Positions 28,527-37,685 of a stretch of DNA of 64,000 nucleotides are shown piece after piece. The position numbers and the translations under genes were made by a program. The DNA is from Pseudoroseomonas cervicalis (lineage in GTDB: Bacteria; Pseudomonadota; Alphaproteobacteria; Acetobacterales; Acetobacteraceae), in assembly GCF_030818485.1 (NCBI RefSeq), contig NZ_JAUTAJ010000004.1, positions 3,511,501 to 3,575,500 on the forward strand. The letters run 5' to 3'. The stretch's first letter is position 1. Every line of letters starts with the position of its first letter. A model generated the notes under the pieces. It was given only the letters and a program-made list of their open reading frames with translations, did not search any database and was not told the origin of the DNA.

Positions 28527-29309
28527 TCAGCGCCCGGCGAAGACCGGGCGGCGCTTCTCCAGGAAGGCCTGCACGGCGTTCCGGAAATCCTCGGTCTCGG
28601 TGTAGCGGCCGGCCTCGGCCAGCGTCTCGGGCGGGATCGGCAGCGGCCCGCGCAGCGCGCGCAGCGCCTGCTTGTGGAAGCGGTTGGACAGCGGCGCGCC
28701 CTCGCAGATCCGCGCCGCCAGCGCCTCGGCCTCGGCGAACACCGCCCCATCGGGCACGCAGCGGTTCAGCAGGCCGAGCGCCCTGGCCTCCTTTCCCTCC
28801 AGCACCCGCCCCTCGATCAGCAGCTCGCAGGCCACCGGATAGCCGACGATGCCGAGCAGCAAATCCAGCGCCGCATGCGGGTACCAGATGCCGAGCTTGC
28901 GGGCCGGGATGCCGATCCGCGCGCCCTCTCCACCCACGCGGAAATCGCAGGCGGTGGCCAGCGCCGCGCCGCCGCCCATGCACCAGCCGGCGATGGCGGC
29001 GACCACCGGATGGGTGCAGTCGCGGATGGCGGCGATGGCGCCACCCAGCCCCCCGGCATAGCGCGCATCCTTCTCCCGCCCGCCATGATCCTGGCCGAAG
29101 CGGCCGATATCGGCGCCGGCGCAGAAGGCCTCCTCGCCGGCGCCGCGCAGGATGACGCAGCCCAGCGAGGCATCGGCCGAGAGCTCGGTGAAGATCTCCG
29201 CCATCGCCTCCCACATGGGCAGGTCCAGGCAGTTGCGTTTCTCGATGCGGTCGATCACCACCGTGGCGACCGGACCCGTGCGGCTGACGCGCAGATGGGG
29301 GTTCGGCAT
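28527..29309 (-). CDS. Enoyl-CoA hydratase/isomerase family protein
   Basis: This is a crotonase-fold protein of 260 residues. The oxyanion-hole segments are FCAGADIGRFGQDHGG at about 62-77 and IAGWCMGGGAALATACDFRVGGEGARIGIPARKLGI at about 104-139. The catalytic Glu position expected after the second segment is not obvious (PHAALDLLLGIVG), so hydratase, isomerase or another crotonase reaction is possible. It stands alone on the minus strand, divergent from the PPOX gene. The fatty-acid context is supported only by the nearby hbd-etf genes. Confidence 0.85.
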   Translation of the reverse strand: MPNPHLRVSRTGPVATVVIDRIEKRNCLDLPMWEAMAEIFTELSADASLGCVILRGAGEEAFCAGADIGRFGQDHGGREKDARYAGGLGGAIAAIRDCTHPVVAAIAGWCMGGGAALATACDFRVGGEGARIGIPARKLGIWYPHAALDLLLGIVGYPVACELLIEGRVLEGKEARALGLLNRCVPDGAVFAEAEALAARICEGAPLSNRFHKQALRALRGPLPIPPETLAEAGRYTETEDFRNAVQAFLEKRRPVFAGR

Positions 29310-29430
29310 GGTCCCGGAACGGTGCGGGCGGGGCGCCGCCCTGTCAATCGCCGCGCCGCGCAACCGGCCGCGAGGCCGCAACCGCACCGGGTGCGCCCGG
29401 GTTCTCCTGCCGACAGAAGTGGAGGACCCC

Positions 29431-29937
29431 ATGCACAGCGACCGCAACGAGGACGAGATGCGCATGAAGGTGCGCGAGATGGTCTCGGGCATCGGCACCG
29501 CCATCATGACCACGATCGACGAGCAGGGGCGCCTGCGCGGCCGCCCGATGCGCGGCATCGGCCCCGACCAGGATGGCCGCACCCTGTGGTTCTTCACCCG
29601 GCTGGACAGCCCGAAAGTGGCCGAGCTGAAGACCGATTCGCGCGTGCTGCTCGGCTATGCCGATGTGAAGAGCCAGGATTATGTCTCGCTCTCCGGCCGC
29701 GCCCGCATCGTCACCGATACCGCCAAGAAGAAGGAACTCTGGGCCGAGCCGATGCGCACCTGGCTGCCGGAAGGGCCGGAAGGCGCGGATGTCGGGCTGA
29801 TCGCGGTCGAGATCGAAGGCGCGGAATACTGGGATGGCGTCTCCTCGACGCTGCGCTTCGCCTTCGGCTACGCCAAGGCTCTCGCCACGGGCGAGCCGGC
29901 GCACACCGGCGAGAATGCCAAGGTGGCGTTCCGCTAA
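29431..29937 (+). CDS. Pyridoxamine 5'-phosphate oxidase family (general stress) protein
   Basis: The 168 residues form a flavin-binding split-barrel. EMVSGIGTAIMTTIDEQGRLRGRPM, then RTLWFFTRLDSPKVAEL, then VLLGYADVKSQDYVSLSGRARIV fit the general-stress-protein 26-like branch, which binds FMN or F420 rather than acting as PdxH. GGAGG lies a few bases before the ATG. The end of the gene is followed at once by the two-hairpin element. Confidence 0.88.
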   Translation: MHSDRNEDEMRMKVREMVSGIGTAIMTTIDEQGRLRGRPMRGIGPDQDGRTLWFFTRLDSPKVAELKTDSRVLLGYADVKSQDYVSLSGRARIVTDTAKKKELWAEPMRTWLPEGPEGADVGLIAVEIEGAEYWDGVSSTLRFAFGYAKALATGEPAHTGENAKVAFR

Positions 29938-29943
29938 AACAGA

Positions 29944-29996
29944 TTGAGGGGGCTTTGCCCCCTCAAACTCCCCCAGCAGGGGACAGGGTCCCCTGC
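29944..29996. repeat. Two-hairpin intergenic element, copy B
   Basis: A perfect 10-bp stem with TTT loop (29944-29953/29957-29966) is followed by a 9-nt spacer starting ACTCCC. A perfect 9-bp stem with AGG loop comes next (29976-29984/29988-29996), then ACCCGCC. The architecture is the same as at 2046-2103. It lies between two convergent genes and could act as a bidirectional transcript end, though no T-run follows. Confidence 0.65.
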
Positions 29997-30004
29997 ACCC
30001 GCCA

Positions 30005-30883
30005 TCAGCGGGTCGGCTTCGGCGGGGTCACCGCGTAATCATAGAAGCCCTTGCCGGCCTTGCGGCCGAGCCAGCCGGCTTCGACATATTTCACCAGCAA
30101 GGGCGAGGGGCGGTACTTGCTGTCGCCCATGCCTTCATGCAGCACGCGCATGATCGCCAGGCAGGTGTCCAGGCCGATGAAATCGCCCAGCTCCAGCGGC
30201 CCCATCGGGTGGTTGGCGCCGAGCTTCATGGCGGCGTCGATGGAGCGCACATCGCCCACCCCTTCCTGCAGCGCCTGCACCGCCTCGTTGATCATCGGGA
30301 TCAGCACGCGGTTGACGATGAAGGCCGGATAGTCCTGCGCCACCGCCGTGGTCTTGCCCATGCGCTCGGCGAGCGCGGCGACGGCGGCGAAGGTCTCCTC
30401 CGAAGTCGCGATGCCGCGGATGATCTCGACGAGCTTCATCACCGGCACCGGGTTCATGAAGTGCATGCCGATGAAGCGTTCCGGCCGGTCACTCGCCGCC
30501 GCCAGCCGGGTGATGGGGATGGAGGAGGTGTTGGAGGCCAGGATCGCCTCCGGCTTCAGCAGCGCCGAGACCGATTTGAAGATGGCGAGCTTGGTCTCCT
30601 CGCGCTCCGTCGCCGCCTCGATGACGATGTCGCACTGGGCGAGCGCCGCCATCTCGGTCCCCGTGCTGATCCGCGCCAGCGCCGCATCCTTGGCCGTGGC
30701 GTCGAGCCCGCCCTTGGCCACCTGCCGGTCCATGTTCTTGGCGATGGTGGCCAGCGCCTTTTCCAGCGCGGCCGGGTTCACATCGACCAGCACCACCGGC
30801 AGACCGGCGAGGGCTGCGACATGGGCGATGCCATTGCCCATCTGCCCGGCGCCGATGACGCCGACCGACTGGATATCCGCCAC
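30005..30883 (-). CDS. 3-hydroxybutyryl-CoA dehydrogenase
   Basis: The enzyme interconverts acetoacetyl-CoA and 3-hydroxybutyryl-CoA with NAD(P). The 292 residues match the short form. The Rossmann motif [20 protein letters not shown] is near the N terminus. The catalytic His-Glu region includes [12 protein letters not shown] and [19 protein letters not shown], and the C-terminal domain has [16 protein letters not shown] chose the GTG at 30881-30883 because AGGAGAG precedes it; longer frames start with TTG. It lies 73 bp downstream of etfA and is probably cotranscribed with the ETF genes. Confidence 0.93.
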   Translation of the reverse strand: MADIQSVGVIGAGQMGNGIAHVAALAGLPVVLVDVNPAALEKALATIAKNMDRQVAKGGLDATAKDAALARISTGTEMAALAQCDIVIEAATEREETKLAIFKSVSALLKPEAILASNTSSIPITRLAAASDRPERFIGMHFMNPVPVMKLVEIIRGIATSEETFAAVAALAERMGKTTAVAQDYPAFIVNRVLIPMINEAVQALQEGVGDVRSIDAAMKLGANHPMGPLELGDFIGLDTCLAIMRVLHEGMGDSKYRPSPLLVKYVEAGWLGRKAGKGFYDYAVTPPKPTR

Positions 30884-30956
30884 GAGATCTCTCCTGGAAG
30901 GGGGCGCCAACTGAAGGCGGGGTCCGGGTGGACCCTGTCCCCCCGGCCTTTACTCT

Positions 30957-31886
30957 TTACTTGCCGAGCTCGGTCTCGAGCTCGGGCAGGATCTTGAACA
31001 GGTCGCCGACCAGGCCGTAATCGGCCACCTGGAAGATCGGCGCCTCCTCGTCCTTGTTGATGGCGACGATGACCTTGCTGTCCTTCATGCCGGCCAGGTG
31101 CTGGATGGCGCCCGAGATGCCGACGGCGATGTAGAGCTCCGGCGCGACGATCTTGCCGGTCTGCCCCACCTGGTGGTCATTCGGCGCGTAGCCCGCATCG
31201 ACCGCGGCGCGGGAGGCGCCGACGGCGGCGCCGAGCTTGTCGGCCACCCGCTCGATGATGGCGAAGTTCTCGGCCGAGCCGAGGGCGCGGCCGCCGGAGA
31301 CGACGATGCGGGCGGCGGTCAGTTCCGGGCGTTCGCTCTGCGCGATCTCGGCGCCGACGAAGCTGGAGATGGCCGGGTCGGCGGCGCCGGGCGCCGGCTC
31401 GATGGCGGCCGAGCCGCCCTCGGCCGCGACCGGGTCGAAGGAGGCGGCGCGCACCGTCATCACCTTCTTGGCGTCGGCCGTCTTCACGGTGGCCAGCGCG
31501 TTGCCGGCATAGATGAAGCGGCGGAAGGTGTCCGGGCTCTCGACGCCGGCGATGTCGGTGATGATCTGCACATCCAGCAGTGCTGCGGCGCGCGGCAGGA
31601 TGTTCTTGCCCATGGCGCTGCCCGGGGCCAGCAGGTGGCTGTAGTTCGGCGCCAGCGCCACCAGCAGCGCGGCGGCGGGCTCGGCCAGGCCGTGCTCATA
31701 GGCCGGGCCCTCGGCGGTGATCACCTTGGTGACGCCATCGAGCTTCGCCGCGGCGGCGGCGGCCTCGGCACCGCCGAGCACCAGGACATGCACCTCGGCA
31801 TCGATCTGCCTGGCCGCGGCGACGGTGCTGCGGGTGGGCTGGCTGACGGTCGCGCCGCTGCGGTCGGCAAGGACGAGGACGGCCAT
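30957..31886 (-). CDS. etfA: Electron transfer flavoprotein alpha subunit
   Basis: EtfA binds FAD and, with EtfB, carries electrons from acyl-CoA dehydrogenases to ETF:ubiquinone oxidoreductase. The 309 residues contain the N-terminal alpha/beta domain and the C-terminal FAD domain: [73 protein letters not shown] is unmistakable when read in its parts (about residues 195-265). It starts 2 nt after the etfB stop, so the subunits are made together. hbd follows. Confidence 0.96.
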   Translation of the reverse strand: MAVLVLADRSGATVSQPTRSTVAAARQIDAEVHVLVLGGAEAAAAAAKLDGVTKVITAEGPAYEHGLAEPAAALLVALAPNYSHLLAPGSAMGKNILPRAAALLDVQIITDIAGVESPDTFRRFIYAGNALATVKTADAKKVMTVRAASFDPVAAEGGSAAIEPAPGAADPAISSFVGAEIAQSERPELTAARIVVSGGRALGSAENFAIIERVADKLGAAVGASRAAVDAGYAPNDHQVGQTGKIVAPELYIAVGISGAIQHLAGMKDSKVIVAINKDEEAPIFQVADYGLVGDLFKILPELETELGK

Positions 31887-31888
31887 GG

Positions 31889-32635
31889 TCAGATCACCTT
31901 CGCTTCGGTCTTCAGCTTGGACACCAGCTCGGCCACCGAGCCCACCTTGACGCCGGCCTGACGCTTCGGCGGCTCCTCGACCTTCAGCACGGTCAGGCGC
32001 GGGGTGACGTCGACGCCGAGATCGCCCGGCTTCATCGTCTCCAGCGGCTTTTTCCGAGCTTTCATGATGTTCGGCAGGGACGCGTAGCGGGGCTCGTTGA
32101 GGCGCAGATCGGTGGTGACGATCGCCGGCAGCTTGAGGCTGACCGTCTCCAGCCCGCCATCGACCTCGCGCGTGACCTTGGCGCTCTGCCCGTCCAGCTC
32201 GACCTTGCTGGCGAAGGTGCCCTGGGCCCAGCCGAGCAGCGCGGCGAGCGCCTGGCCGGTGGCGTTCATGTCGTCATCGATGGCCTGCTTGCCCATGATG
32301 ACGAGGCCCGGCTGCTCGCGCTCGACGATCGCCTTCAGCAGCTTGGCGACGCCGAGCGGCTCGGTGCCCTCGGCCTCGATCAGGATGCCGCGATCGGCGC
32401 CCATGGCCAGCGCGGTGCGCAGCTGTTCCTGCGCCTGGGCCGGGCCGATGGAGACGGCGACGATCTCGGTGGCCGCGCCCTTCTCCTTCAGCCGGACCGC
32501 TTCCTCGACCGCGATCTCGTCGAAGGGGTTCATCGACATCTTGACGTTGGCGGTCTCGACGCCGGTGCCGTCCGCCTTGACGCGGACCTTCACATTGTAA
32601 TCCACCACCCGCTTGACGGGGACGAGGAGCTTCAT
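31889..32635 (-). CDS. etfB: Electron transfer flavoprotein beta subunit
   Basis: EtfB carries the AMP site of the ETF dimer. The 248 residues begin [20 protein letters not shown]. The stretch [24 protein letters not shown] and the recognition-type loop [21 protein letters not shown] at about 190-210 are characteristic. It is followed at once by etfA. In many alphaproteobacteria a cob(I)alamin adenosyltransferase gene lies between the small twin-TM gene and etfB; here that space is only 139 bp. Confidence 0.96.
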   Translation of the reverse strand: MKLLVPVKRVVDYNVKVRVKADGTGVETANVKMSMNPFDEIAVEEAVRLKEKGAATEIVAVSIGPAQAQEQLRTALAMGADRGILIEAEGTEPLGVAKLLKAIVEREQPGLVIMGKQAIDDDMNATGQALAALLGWAQGTFASKVELDGQSAKVTREVDGGLETVSLKLPAIVTTDLRLNEPRYASLPNIMKARKKPLETMKPGDLGVDVTPRLTVLKVEEPPKRQAGVKVGSVAELVSKLKTEAKVI

Positions 32636-32774
32636 CGCCTGGCCGTGTCCTGCTTTTCTCGGTTCCGGTCCGGGGCCGCCCGCGCATGGGGGCCCCGCAG
32701 CCCCGAAAGGGGCCATTGTGCAGTTGCGGCGGCGAGCCTAGGCGCGCCGTGAGGCGGAGGCAAGGTGAGGGGGG

Positions 32775-32972
32775 TCAGCCCCGGCCCATGCTCAGCATCA
32801 GCAGGACAAACAGCAGCAGCGACAGGCCCTGCAGCCCGACGCGCCAGCGCATCAGCCGGTTGGAGCGGGCGCCATTGTCGTCGCCGCGCGCCAGGCCGAG
32901 CATGCCGGCCAGCATGACGCCCAGCGTGCCGAGCATGGCCAGGCCGAGCAGGATGGAGAGGAAGGTCTGCAT
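32775..32972 (-). CDS. Small twin-transmembrane protein (HIG1 domain type)
   Basis: The product has 65 residues with two helices, FLSILLGLAMLGTLGVMLAGM and LQGLSLLLFVLLMLSMG, separated by a short charged loop with the NRLMRWRVGLQ motif. This matches the bacterial hypoxia-induced (HIG1) twin-TM proteins. Mitochondrial relatives help assemble respiratory supercomplexes; the bacterial role is not established. It lies in front of etfBA on the same strand, as in other alphaproteobacteria. Confidence 0.85.
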   Translation of the reverse strand: MQTFLSILLGLAMLGTLGVMLAGMLGLARGDDNGARSNRLMRWRVGLQGLSLLLFVLLMLSMGRG

Positions 32973-33162
32973 GGTCGCCAGTTAGCGCGGTTTGGCCGCG
33001 CCGCAAGCGGGGCCGGGGGGTGGCGGGGCGGAAGCTGTCCATTGTTTCATCTTCCGGACGGCCGCCCGGCGGCGCGCCCGGTCCGGCTGGCGCGCTGGTG
33101 ACGGAGCGGTTGCAAAAGAGGGGCTTGACCGTTGGGGGGCGCCTGGGCTTCCGCTGCGCGCC

Positions 33163-35598
33163 ATGCGCTTCCTGCCCCTCCTGCTGCTGGTGCTGAGCTG
33201 GAGCCTGCCGGCTTTCGCCCAGACCCCTCCCGCCAATGGCGCCCCCCCGGCCGGCCAGGCCGCGCCGCTGCCCGCCGGGGAGGCGCAGCGCCTGCTCGGC
33301 CTGCTGCGCGACGATGCGCGGCGCGCCGAGCTGCTGCGCACGCTGGAGGCGCTCTCCGCCGCCGAGCGCGCGGCGCCCCGCCCGGCGCCCGCGCAGGGGC
33401 AGGCCCCCGCAGCGGCGCCGGCCGCCCCGGCTGCGGGCCAGCCCGCCCCGGCCAATGGCGCCGCCCCGCCCGCCAATGGCACCCCCGCCCCCGCCGCCAC
33501 GGCCGGCGCGGCGGTGGAGCAGCTGCTGGCGCCCAACACGCTGGGCGGGCAGATCCTGCTCGGCGCCTCGCAGCGCCTGTCCTGGCTGTCCGAGCAGATG
33601 GTGCGCGCGGCCGAGGCGGTGACCGACCTGCCCTCGCTGCTCGCCTGGTCCTCGGCCGCGGCGCGCGACCCGGTGACGCAGCGGCGCATCGCCGACGCGT
33701 CGTGGAAGCTGCTGCTGCTGTTCGGCCTGGGCGTGCTGGCGGAATGGACCGCCTGGCGGGCGCTGCACCGGCCGCGCCGGCGGCTGGATGCCAGCGTGCC
33801 GGCCGCCCCGCTGCGCGGCTGGGCCAGGCTGCGCCGGGTGCCGGCGGTGCTGGGCCGGCTGCTGCTGGACCTGCTGCCGATCGCCGCCTTCGCCGTGGTG
33901 TCCTACGGGCTGATCCCGGCGCTGCAGCCGCTGCCGACCACGCAGCTGGTGCTGCTGACCGCCAACAACGCCTATATCGCCTGCCGCCTGCTGATGGCGC
34001 TCGGCCGCATGCTGTTCTCGCCCGCCAGCGCGCATCTGCGGGTGCTGCCCTGCGCCGACCTGACGGCGGCCTATGTCACGGTCTGGCTGCGCCGGCTGGT
34101 GGTGGTGCTGGTCTCCGGCTACGCCATCGCCGAGGCCGGGCTGCTCTTCGGCCTGCCCTGGGGCGCCTATGACGCCATCCTGCGCATGGTGCTGCTGGTC
34201 ATCTCGGTCTTTCTCGGCATCATCGTGCTGCAGAACCGGGTGGCGGTGGCCAGCTTCCTGCGCGCGCCCCCGCTGAAGGAGGGCGACCAGCCCAATGCCG
34301 GCCGCCGCGCGCTGCGCCGCTTCCGCGACTGGCTGGCCGAGGTCTGGCACATCCTGGCCATTCTCTACCTGCTGGCGCTGTGGGGGGTCTGGGCGCTGGA
34401 GATCCGCGACGGCTTCTCCCGCCTGCTGCGCGCCAGCCTGCTGACGCTGCTGGTGCTGACGGTCGCCAAGGGGCTCGACATCCTGCTGCGCCGGGCGCTG
34501 GCGGGCAGCTTCCGCATCTCGATGGACCTGGCCGGGCGCTACCCGGCGCTGGAGCAGCGCGCCAACCGCTATGTGCCGCTGCTGAAGGGCAGCGTCTCCG
34601 CCGTGCTGACGGTGCTGACGGTGCTGACGCTGATGGAGGTCTGGGGGGTGCGCTCCTTCGCCTGGTTCGCCCCCGGCGCGCTGGGCAGCCAGCTGCTGCA
34701 CTCCCTGGTCTCGGTGGGCTTCACCGCCGCCATCGCCGTGCTGGTGTGGGAGACGGCGAATGCCGCCATCCAGCGGCATCTCGACCGCCTCTCCCGCGAT
34801 GCCGAGGCGGCGCGCAGCGCCCGCGTGCGCACGCTGGTGCCGATGCTGCGCACCACGCTGCTGATCGTCATCCTGCTGTTCGTCGCCTTCAACCTGCTCA
34901 CCGAGCTCGGCGTGAACGTGGCGCCGCTGCTGGCCGGTGCCGGTGTCATCGGCCTGGCGCTCGGCTTCGGTTCGCAGAAGCTGGTGCAGGACGTCATCAC
35001 CGGCGTGTTCCTGCTGTTCGAGGACGCGATGGCGGTGGGCGATGTCGTCAATCTCGGCGGCAAGAGCGGCGTGGTCGAGAAGCTGTCGATCCGCTCCATC
35101 ACGCTGCGCGACATCGATGGCAGCGTGCACATCATCCCCTTCAGCACGGTGACCGCCGTCACCAACATGACGCGCGACTTCTCCTTCGCCGTGCTGGATG
35201 TGCAGGTGGCCTATCGCGAGGACACCGACCGCGTGGTCGAGCTGCTGCAGGGCCTGTGCCAGGAGATGCGATCGGAGGCCAAATGGGGCCTGGTGATCCG
35301 CGACGAGATGGAGGTGCTGGGCGTCAACCAGCTCTCGCCGGACGGGCCGGTGATCCGGGTGCGCATCAAGACCGAGCCGATCCAGCGCTGGAACGTGCTG
35401 CGCGAGATGAACCGCCGCATCAAGCAGCGCTTCGACGAGATGGGCATCGAGATCCCGGCGGCGCGGCAGAAGCTGGTCTTCGAGGGCGGCGCGCCGGGGC
35501 CCCTGGCCCCCGGGGCAGCCCCGGGCGCGACCCCGGGCGGCGCCCCGCCCGCGGGCCCCGCCCAGCCGGGCGGCCAGCCGGCGACGCAGCCGAGCTGA
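33163..35598 (+). CDS. Large MscS-family mechanosensitive ion channel
   Basis: The product has 811 residues: a signal peptide (MRFLPLLLLVLSWSLPAFAQ), a Pro/Ala-rich periplasmic linker, about ten helices, then the MscS core. The pore helix is PLLAGAGVIGLALGFGSQKLVQDVITGVF and the beta domain starts MAVGDVVNLGGKSGVVEKLSIRSITLRD. The C-terminal tail after FEGGAPG is low-complexity Pro/Gly/Ala. It opens under membrane tension to release solutes in hypo-osmotic shock. It is a paralogue of the disrupted gene at 9970 and may cover that function. Confidence 0.93.
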   Translation: MRFLPLLLLVLSWSLPAFAQTPPANGAPPAGQAAPLPAGEAQRLLGLLRDDARRAELLRTLEALSAAERAAPRPAPAQGQAPAAAPAAPAAGQPAPANGAAPPANGTPAPAATAGAAVEQLLAPNTLGGQILLGASQRLSWLSEQMVRAAEAVTDLPSLLAWSSAAARDPVTQRRIADASWKLLLLFGLGVLAEWTAWRALHRPRRRLDASVPAAPLRGWARLRRVPAVLGRLLLDLLPIAAFAVVSYGLIPALQPLPTTQLVLLTANNAYIACRLLMALGRMLFSPASAHLRVLPCADLTAAYVTVWLRRLVVVLVSGYAIAEAGLLFGLPWGAYDAILRMVLLVISVFLGIIVLQNRVAVASFLRAPPLKEGDQPNAGRRALRRFRDWLAEVWHILAILYLLALWGVWALEIRDGFSRLLRASLLTLLVLTVAKGLDILLRRALAGSFRISMDLAGRYPALEQRANRYVPLLKGSVSAVLTVLTVLTLMEVWGVRSFAWFAPGALGSQLLHSLVSVGFTAAIAVLVWETANAAIQRHLDRLSRDAEAARSARVRTLVPMLRTTLLIVILLFVAFNLLTELGVNVAPLLAGAGVIGLALGFGSQKLVQDVITGVFLLFEDAMAVGDVVNLGGKSGVVEKLSIRSITLRDIDGSVHIIPFSTVTAVTNMTRDFSFAVLDVQVAYREDTDRVVELLQGLCQEMRSEAKWGLVIRDEMEVLGVNQLSPDGPVIRVRIKTEPIQRWNVLREMNRRIKQRFDEMGIEIPAARQKLVFEGGAPGPLAPGAAPGATPGGAPPAGPAQPGGQPATQPS

Positions 35599-35710
35599 GG
35601 CACGGCCGGGTCCGGGGGAGCGGGTCGCGGTGCCCGCGCAGCGGCCCGGCCCCGCGTGGCCCGGCCCGCCCTGTCCGGTCCGCCATGTCCGGCCCGCGGC
35701 CCCGGCATGC

Positions 35711-35740
35711 TTGCCATCGGCGCGTGGATGGTCCTATCCT
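35711..35740 (+). promoter_or_regulatory. Predicted promoter of the Ile-rich leader
   Basis: TTGCCA (35711-35716, 5 of 6 to the sigma-70 -35 consensus) and TATCCT (35735-35740, 4 of 6 to -10) are 18 nt apart. The leader ATG begins 7 nt after the -10 hexamer, so the transcript would start at or next to that ATG. This is a visual prediction only. Confidence 0.45.
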
Positions 35741-35746
35741 CCATCC

Positions 35747-35797
35747 ATGCGCCGCATTCGGACCATCCGGATCATCATTAGCGGCCCGGCCGCCTGA
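35747..35797 (+). CDS. Isoleucine-rich leader peptide (putative attenuator)
   Basis: A 16-codon frame encodes MRRIRTIRIIISGPAA. Five of the 16 codons are Ile (three ATC, two ATT), with three consecutive at positions 9-11. It sits 77 nt before the ACT-domain gene. No ribosome site precedes the ATG, but the predicted promoter would put transcription start at the ATG, giving a leaderless message. Downstream, CCCGGCCGC (35785-35793) pairs perfectly with 35815-35823, starting inside the end of the peptide. A second, weaker hairpin (35820-35833) overlaps the distal arm, so the two exclude each other. This is the layout of an amino-acid attenuator sensing Ile. No T-run follows, so control may be of translation. 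Confidence 0.6.
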   Translation: MRRIRTIRIIISGPAA

Positions 35798-35874
35798 GCG
35801 CCCTGCGGGGGGCAGCGGCCGGGACAAGCCCCGCGCGCCTGCTTCCCTTCCGCTCAGATCCGGAATCTTTACCA

Positions 35875-36150
35875 ATGTCCGATTGCGCTTCCTTCACGGT
35901 GGCCCGCTTCACCGTCCTGGCCGATTCCTATCCCGGCCTGCTCTCCCGCGTGCTCGAACCCTTCGCCAAGCGCGACCTGACGCCCGACCGCCTGCGCGCC
36001 CAGCGCGAGGGCGAGTATCTGCGCGTCGAGATCGGCCTGGACGCCATGCCGGTCGAGATGCTGCATCTGGTGGCCGGCAATCTGGGCCAGATCGTCGGCG
36101 TGCTGCGGGTCGAGGCCATGGAGGGCCGGCATATCCGCCTGGCCGCCTGA
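35875..36150 (+). CDS. Small ACT-domain protein, acetolactate synthase small-subunit-like
   Basis: The product has 91 residues, a single ACT fold: SFTVARFTVLADSYPGLLSRVLEPFAKRDLTPDRLRAQ then YLRVEIGLD and a second half ending in VLRVEAMEG. Its size and pattern resemble the short regulatory subunit of acetohydroxyacid synthase (IlvM) more than the longer IlvH. No catalytic ilv gene is adjacent; the next gene is an SMR exporter. The Ile-rich leader peptide in front supports a branched-chain amino-acid link. It could bind an amino acid and regulate an enzyme encoded elsewhere. No clear ribosome site precedes the ATG. Confidence 0.75.
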   Translation: MSDCASFTVARFTVLADSYPGLLSRVLEPFAKRDLTPDRLRAQREGEYLRVEIGLDAMPVEMLHLVAGNLGQIVGVLRVEAMEGRHIRLAA

Positions 36151-36275
36151 GCCGCCGGGCCAGGCCCGGCCGCCGGTTTGACCCCCCGGAGGGCGGCGCC
36201 CTAGACTGCGCCGCCTGCCCGGGAAGCCCTGATGACCTGCCCTGCCGCCCCGTCCGCCTCTCGCCGGGGCCGCGC

Positions 36276-36617
36276 ATGACCGCCTGGCTCACCCATCCCT
36301 GGGTCATCCTGGCCTGCGCCATCGTCGCCGAGGTGATCGCCACCTCGGCCCTCAAGGCCTCCGACGGCTTCACCCGGCTGCTGCCCTCCATCCTGGTGGT
36401 GGCGGGCTATGGCGTGGCCTTCTTCTGCCTGTCCCTGACGCTGCGCAGCATGCCGGTGGGGCTGGTCTACGCCCTGTGGTCGGGCATCGGCATCGTGCTG
36501 GTCTCGATCGCCGGCCTGGTGATCTACGGCCAGCGCCTGGACGCCCCGGCGCTGATCGGCATCGCCCTGATCATGGCCGGCGTGCTGACCATCAATCTCT
36601 TTTCCAAGTCCCACTGA
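36276..36617 (+). CDS. Small multidrug resistance (SMR) family transporter
   Basis: The 113 residues form four helices. The first, WVILACAIVAEVIATSALKASDGF, holds the membrane-embedded Glu (about residue 18) that exchanges protons for substrate in EmrE. GVAFFCLSLTLRSMPVGLVYALWSGIGIVLVS matches the family core. Members work as antiparallel dimers, exporting quaternary cations or guanidinium. Stop-anchored repeat sequence follows the TGA directly. Confidence 0.93.
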   Translation: MTAWLTHPWVILACAIVAEVIATSALKASDGFTRLLPSILVVAGYGVAFFCLSLTLRSMPVGLVYALWSGIGIVLVSIAGLVIYGQRLDAPALIGIALIMAGVLTINLFSKSH

Positions 36618-36650
36618 TTTTTTTGTCAGCTGCCGGTCCGGGCCGGGACG
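36618..36650 (+). repeat. Stop-anchored repeat behind the SMR gene
   Basis: After the TGA come seven T, then GTCAGCTGCCGGTCCGGGCC. It differs from the minus-strand copies by one missing G in GGCTGCCG and shares the GGTC-GGGCC continuation with the copy at 46749. A convergent copy lies 110 bp away, behind tyrA. Confidence 0.55.
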
Positions 36651-36760
36651 GGAGGGGCTGCACCCGGGCCGGACGCCTGGGCCCGGGGGAGGGTCTGCTC
36701 GGCGCGGCGCGGTGAACCCGGCGCGCCACCATGCCAGCAGCGCCACAGCCGAGCGCAGAA

Positions 36761-36797
36761 GCCCGCCTCTCAACCCGCTTGCGGCAGCCTGACAGAA
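36761..36797 (-). repeat. Stop-anchored repeat behind tyrA
   Basis: Directly after the tyrA TAA the minus strand reads TTCTGTCAGGCTGCCGC, then AAGCGGG and GAGAGGCGGGC. The core TCAGGCTGCCG is the same as behind murU. CCGC-AA-GCGG gives a short stem. Confidence 0.6.
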
Positions 36798-37685
36798 TTA
36801 AGCCTGCTTCAGCTCGATGAGGCTGCGGCGGATCTTGCGGCCGCGGCGGATGCGGTCCTCGATGAAGCCGGCCTCGCCCCAGCGCACGGCGCGGCCCAGG
36901 GCGTGCGCGTCCTCGGAGAAGCGCGCCAGCATTTCCAGCAGCGCCTCGCGGTTGTTGAGGAAGACGTCGCGCCACATGTCGACATCGCTCGCCGCGATGC
37001 GGGTGAAGTCGCGGAAGCCGGACGCCGCGAATTTCAGCACCTGCTCGCGCGTCTCCTGCGCCAGATCATCCGCCGTGGAGCAGATGGTGAAGGCGATCAT
37101 GTGCGGCAGGTGGGAGACAATGGCGACCACCTTGTCATGCGTCGCCGGGTCCATCGTCTCGATCATGGCGCCGGCGCGGCGCCACAGCTCGGCGATCCTC
37201 TCCTGGGCCGCGGCGTCGCCGCCCTCGACCGGGGTCAGGATGACGTAGCGGCCCTGGAACAGGCTGGCGAAGCCGGCATCGGGGCCGGAATGCTCGGTGC
37301 CGGCCATCGGGTGGGCGGGCACCAGATGCACGCCCGGCGGCAGCAGCGGCAGCAGGTCGCGCAGCACCGAGCCCTTGGTGGAGCCCACATCGCTCAGCAC
37401 GCAGCCCGGCGCCAGATGCGGCGCGATCTGCGCCATCACCGTGCCGAAGCGGCCGACCGGGGTGCAGAGGATGACCGCGTCGCAGCCCTCGACCGCCTTG
37501 GCCGGGTCGGTCTCCACCACATCGGCCAGGCCCAGCTCGCGCACCCGCGCGGCCACGGCCTCGCTGGTGTCGCAGGCCACGAGCGTGCCGGCGATGTCGC
37601 CGCGCTCGCGCGCCAGCCTTGCCAGGGAGGAGCCGATCAGGCCGAGCCCGATCAGGCAAAGCCGCCGGAAGAGCGGCTCAGCCAT
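36798..37685 (-). CDS. tyrA: Prephenate/arogenate dehydrogenase
   Basis: TyrA oxidatively decarboxylates prephenate or arogenate on the way to tyrosine. The 295 residues contain the N-terminal nucleotide site [18 protein letters not shown], then [22 protein letters not shown], the catalytic-type [13 protein letters not shown] with its two His, and a helical C-terminal dimer domain. There is no ACT domain. The start overlaps the end of hisC by 8 bp, and chorismate mutase lies upstream, giving a three-gene tyrosine/aromatic operon. NAD versus NADP use cannot be told with certainty. Confidence 0.94.
   Translation of the reverse strand: MAEPLFRRLCLIGLGLIGSSLARLARERGDIAGTLVACDTSEAVAARVRELGLADVVETDPAKAVEGCDAVILCTPVGRFGTVMAQIAPHLAPGCVLSDVGSTKGSVLRDLLPLLPPGVHLVPAHPMAGTEHSGPDAGFASLFQGRYVILTPVEGGDAAAQERIAELWRRAGAMIETMDPATHDKVVAIVSHLPHMIAFTICSTADDLAQETREQVLKFAASGFRDFTRIAASDVDMWRDVFLNNREALLEMLARFSEDAHALGRAVRWGEAGFIEDRIRRGRKIRRSLIELKQA

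Noticed and set aside
32632..35130. A long minus-strand frame opposite the second MscS gene
   Set aside because: Low-complexity, His/Gln/Arg-rich translation with no motif; the plus strand encodes a complete MscS protein.
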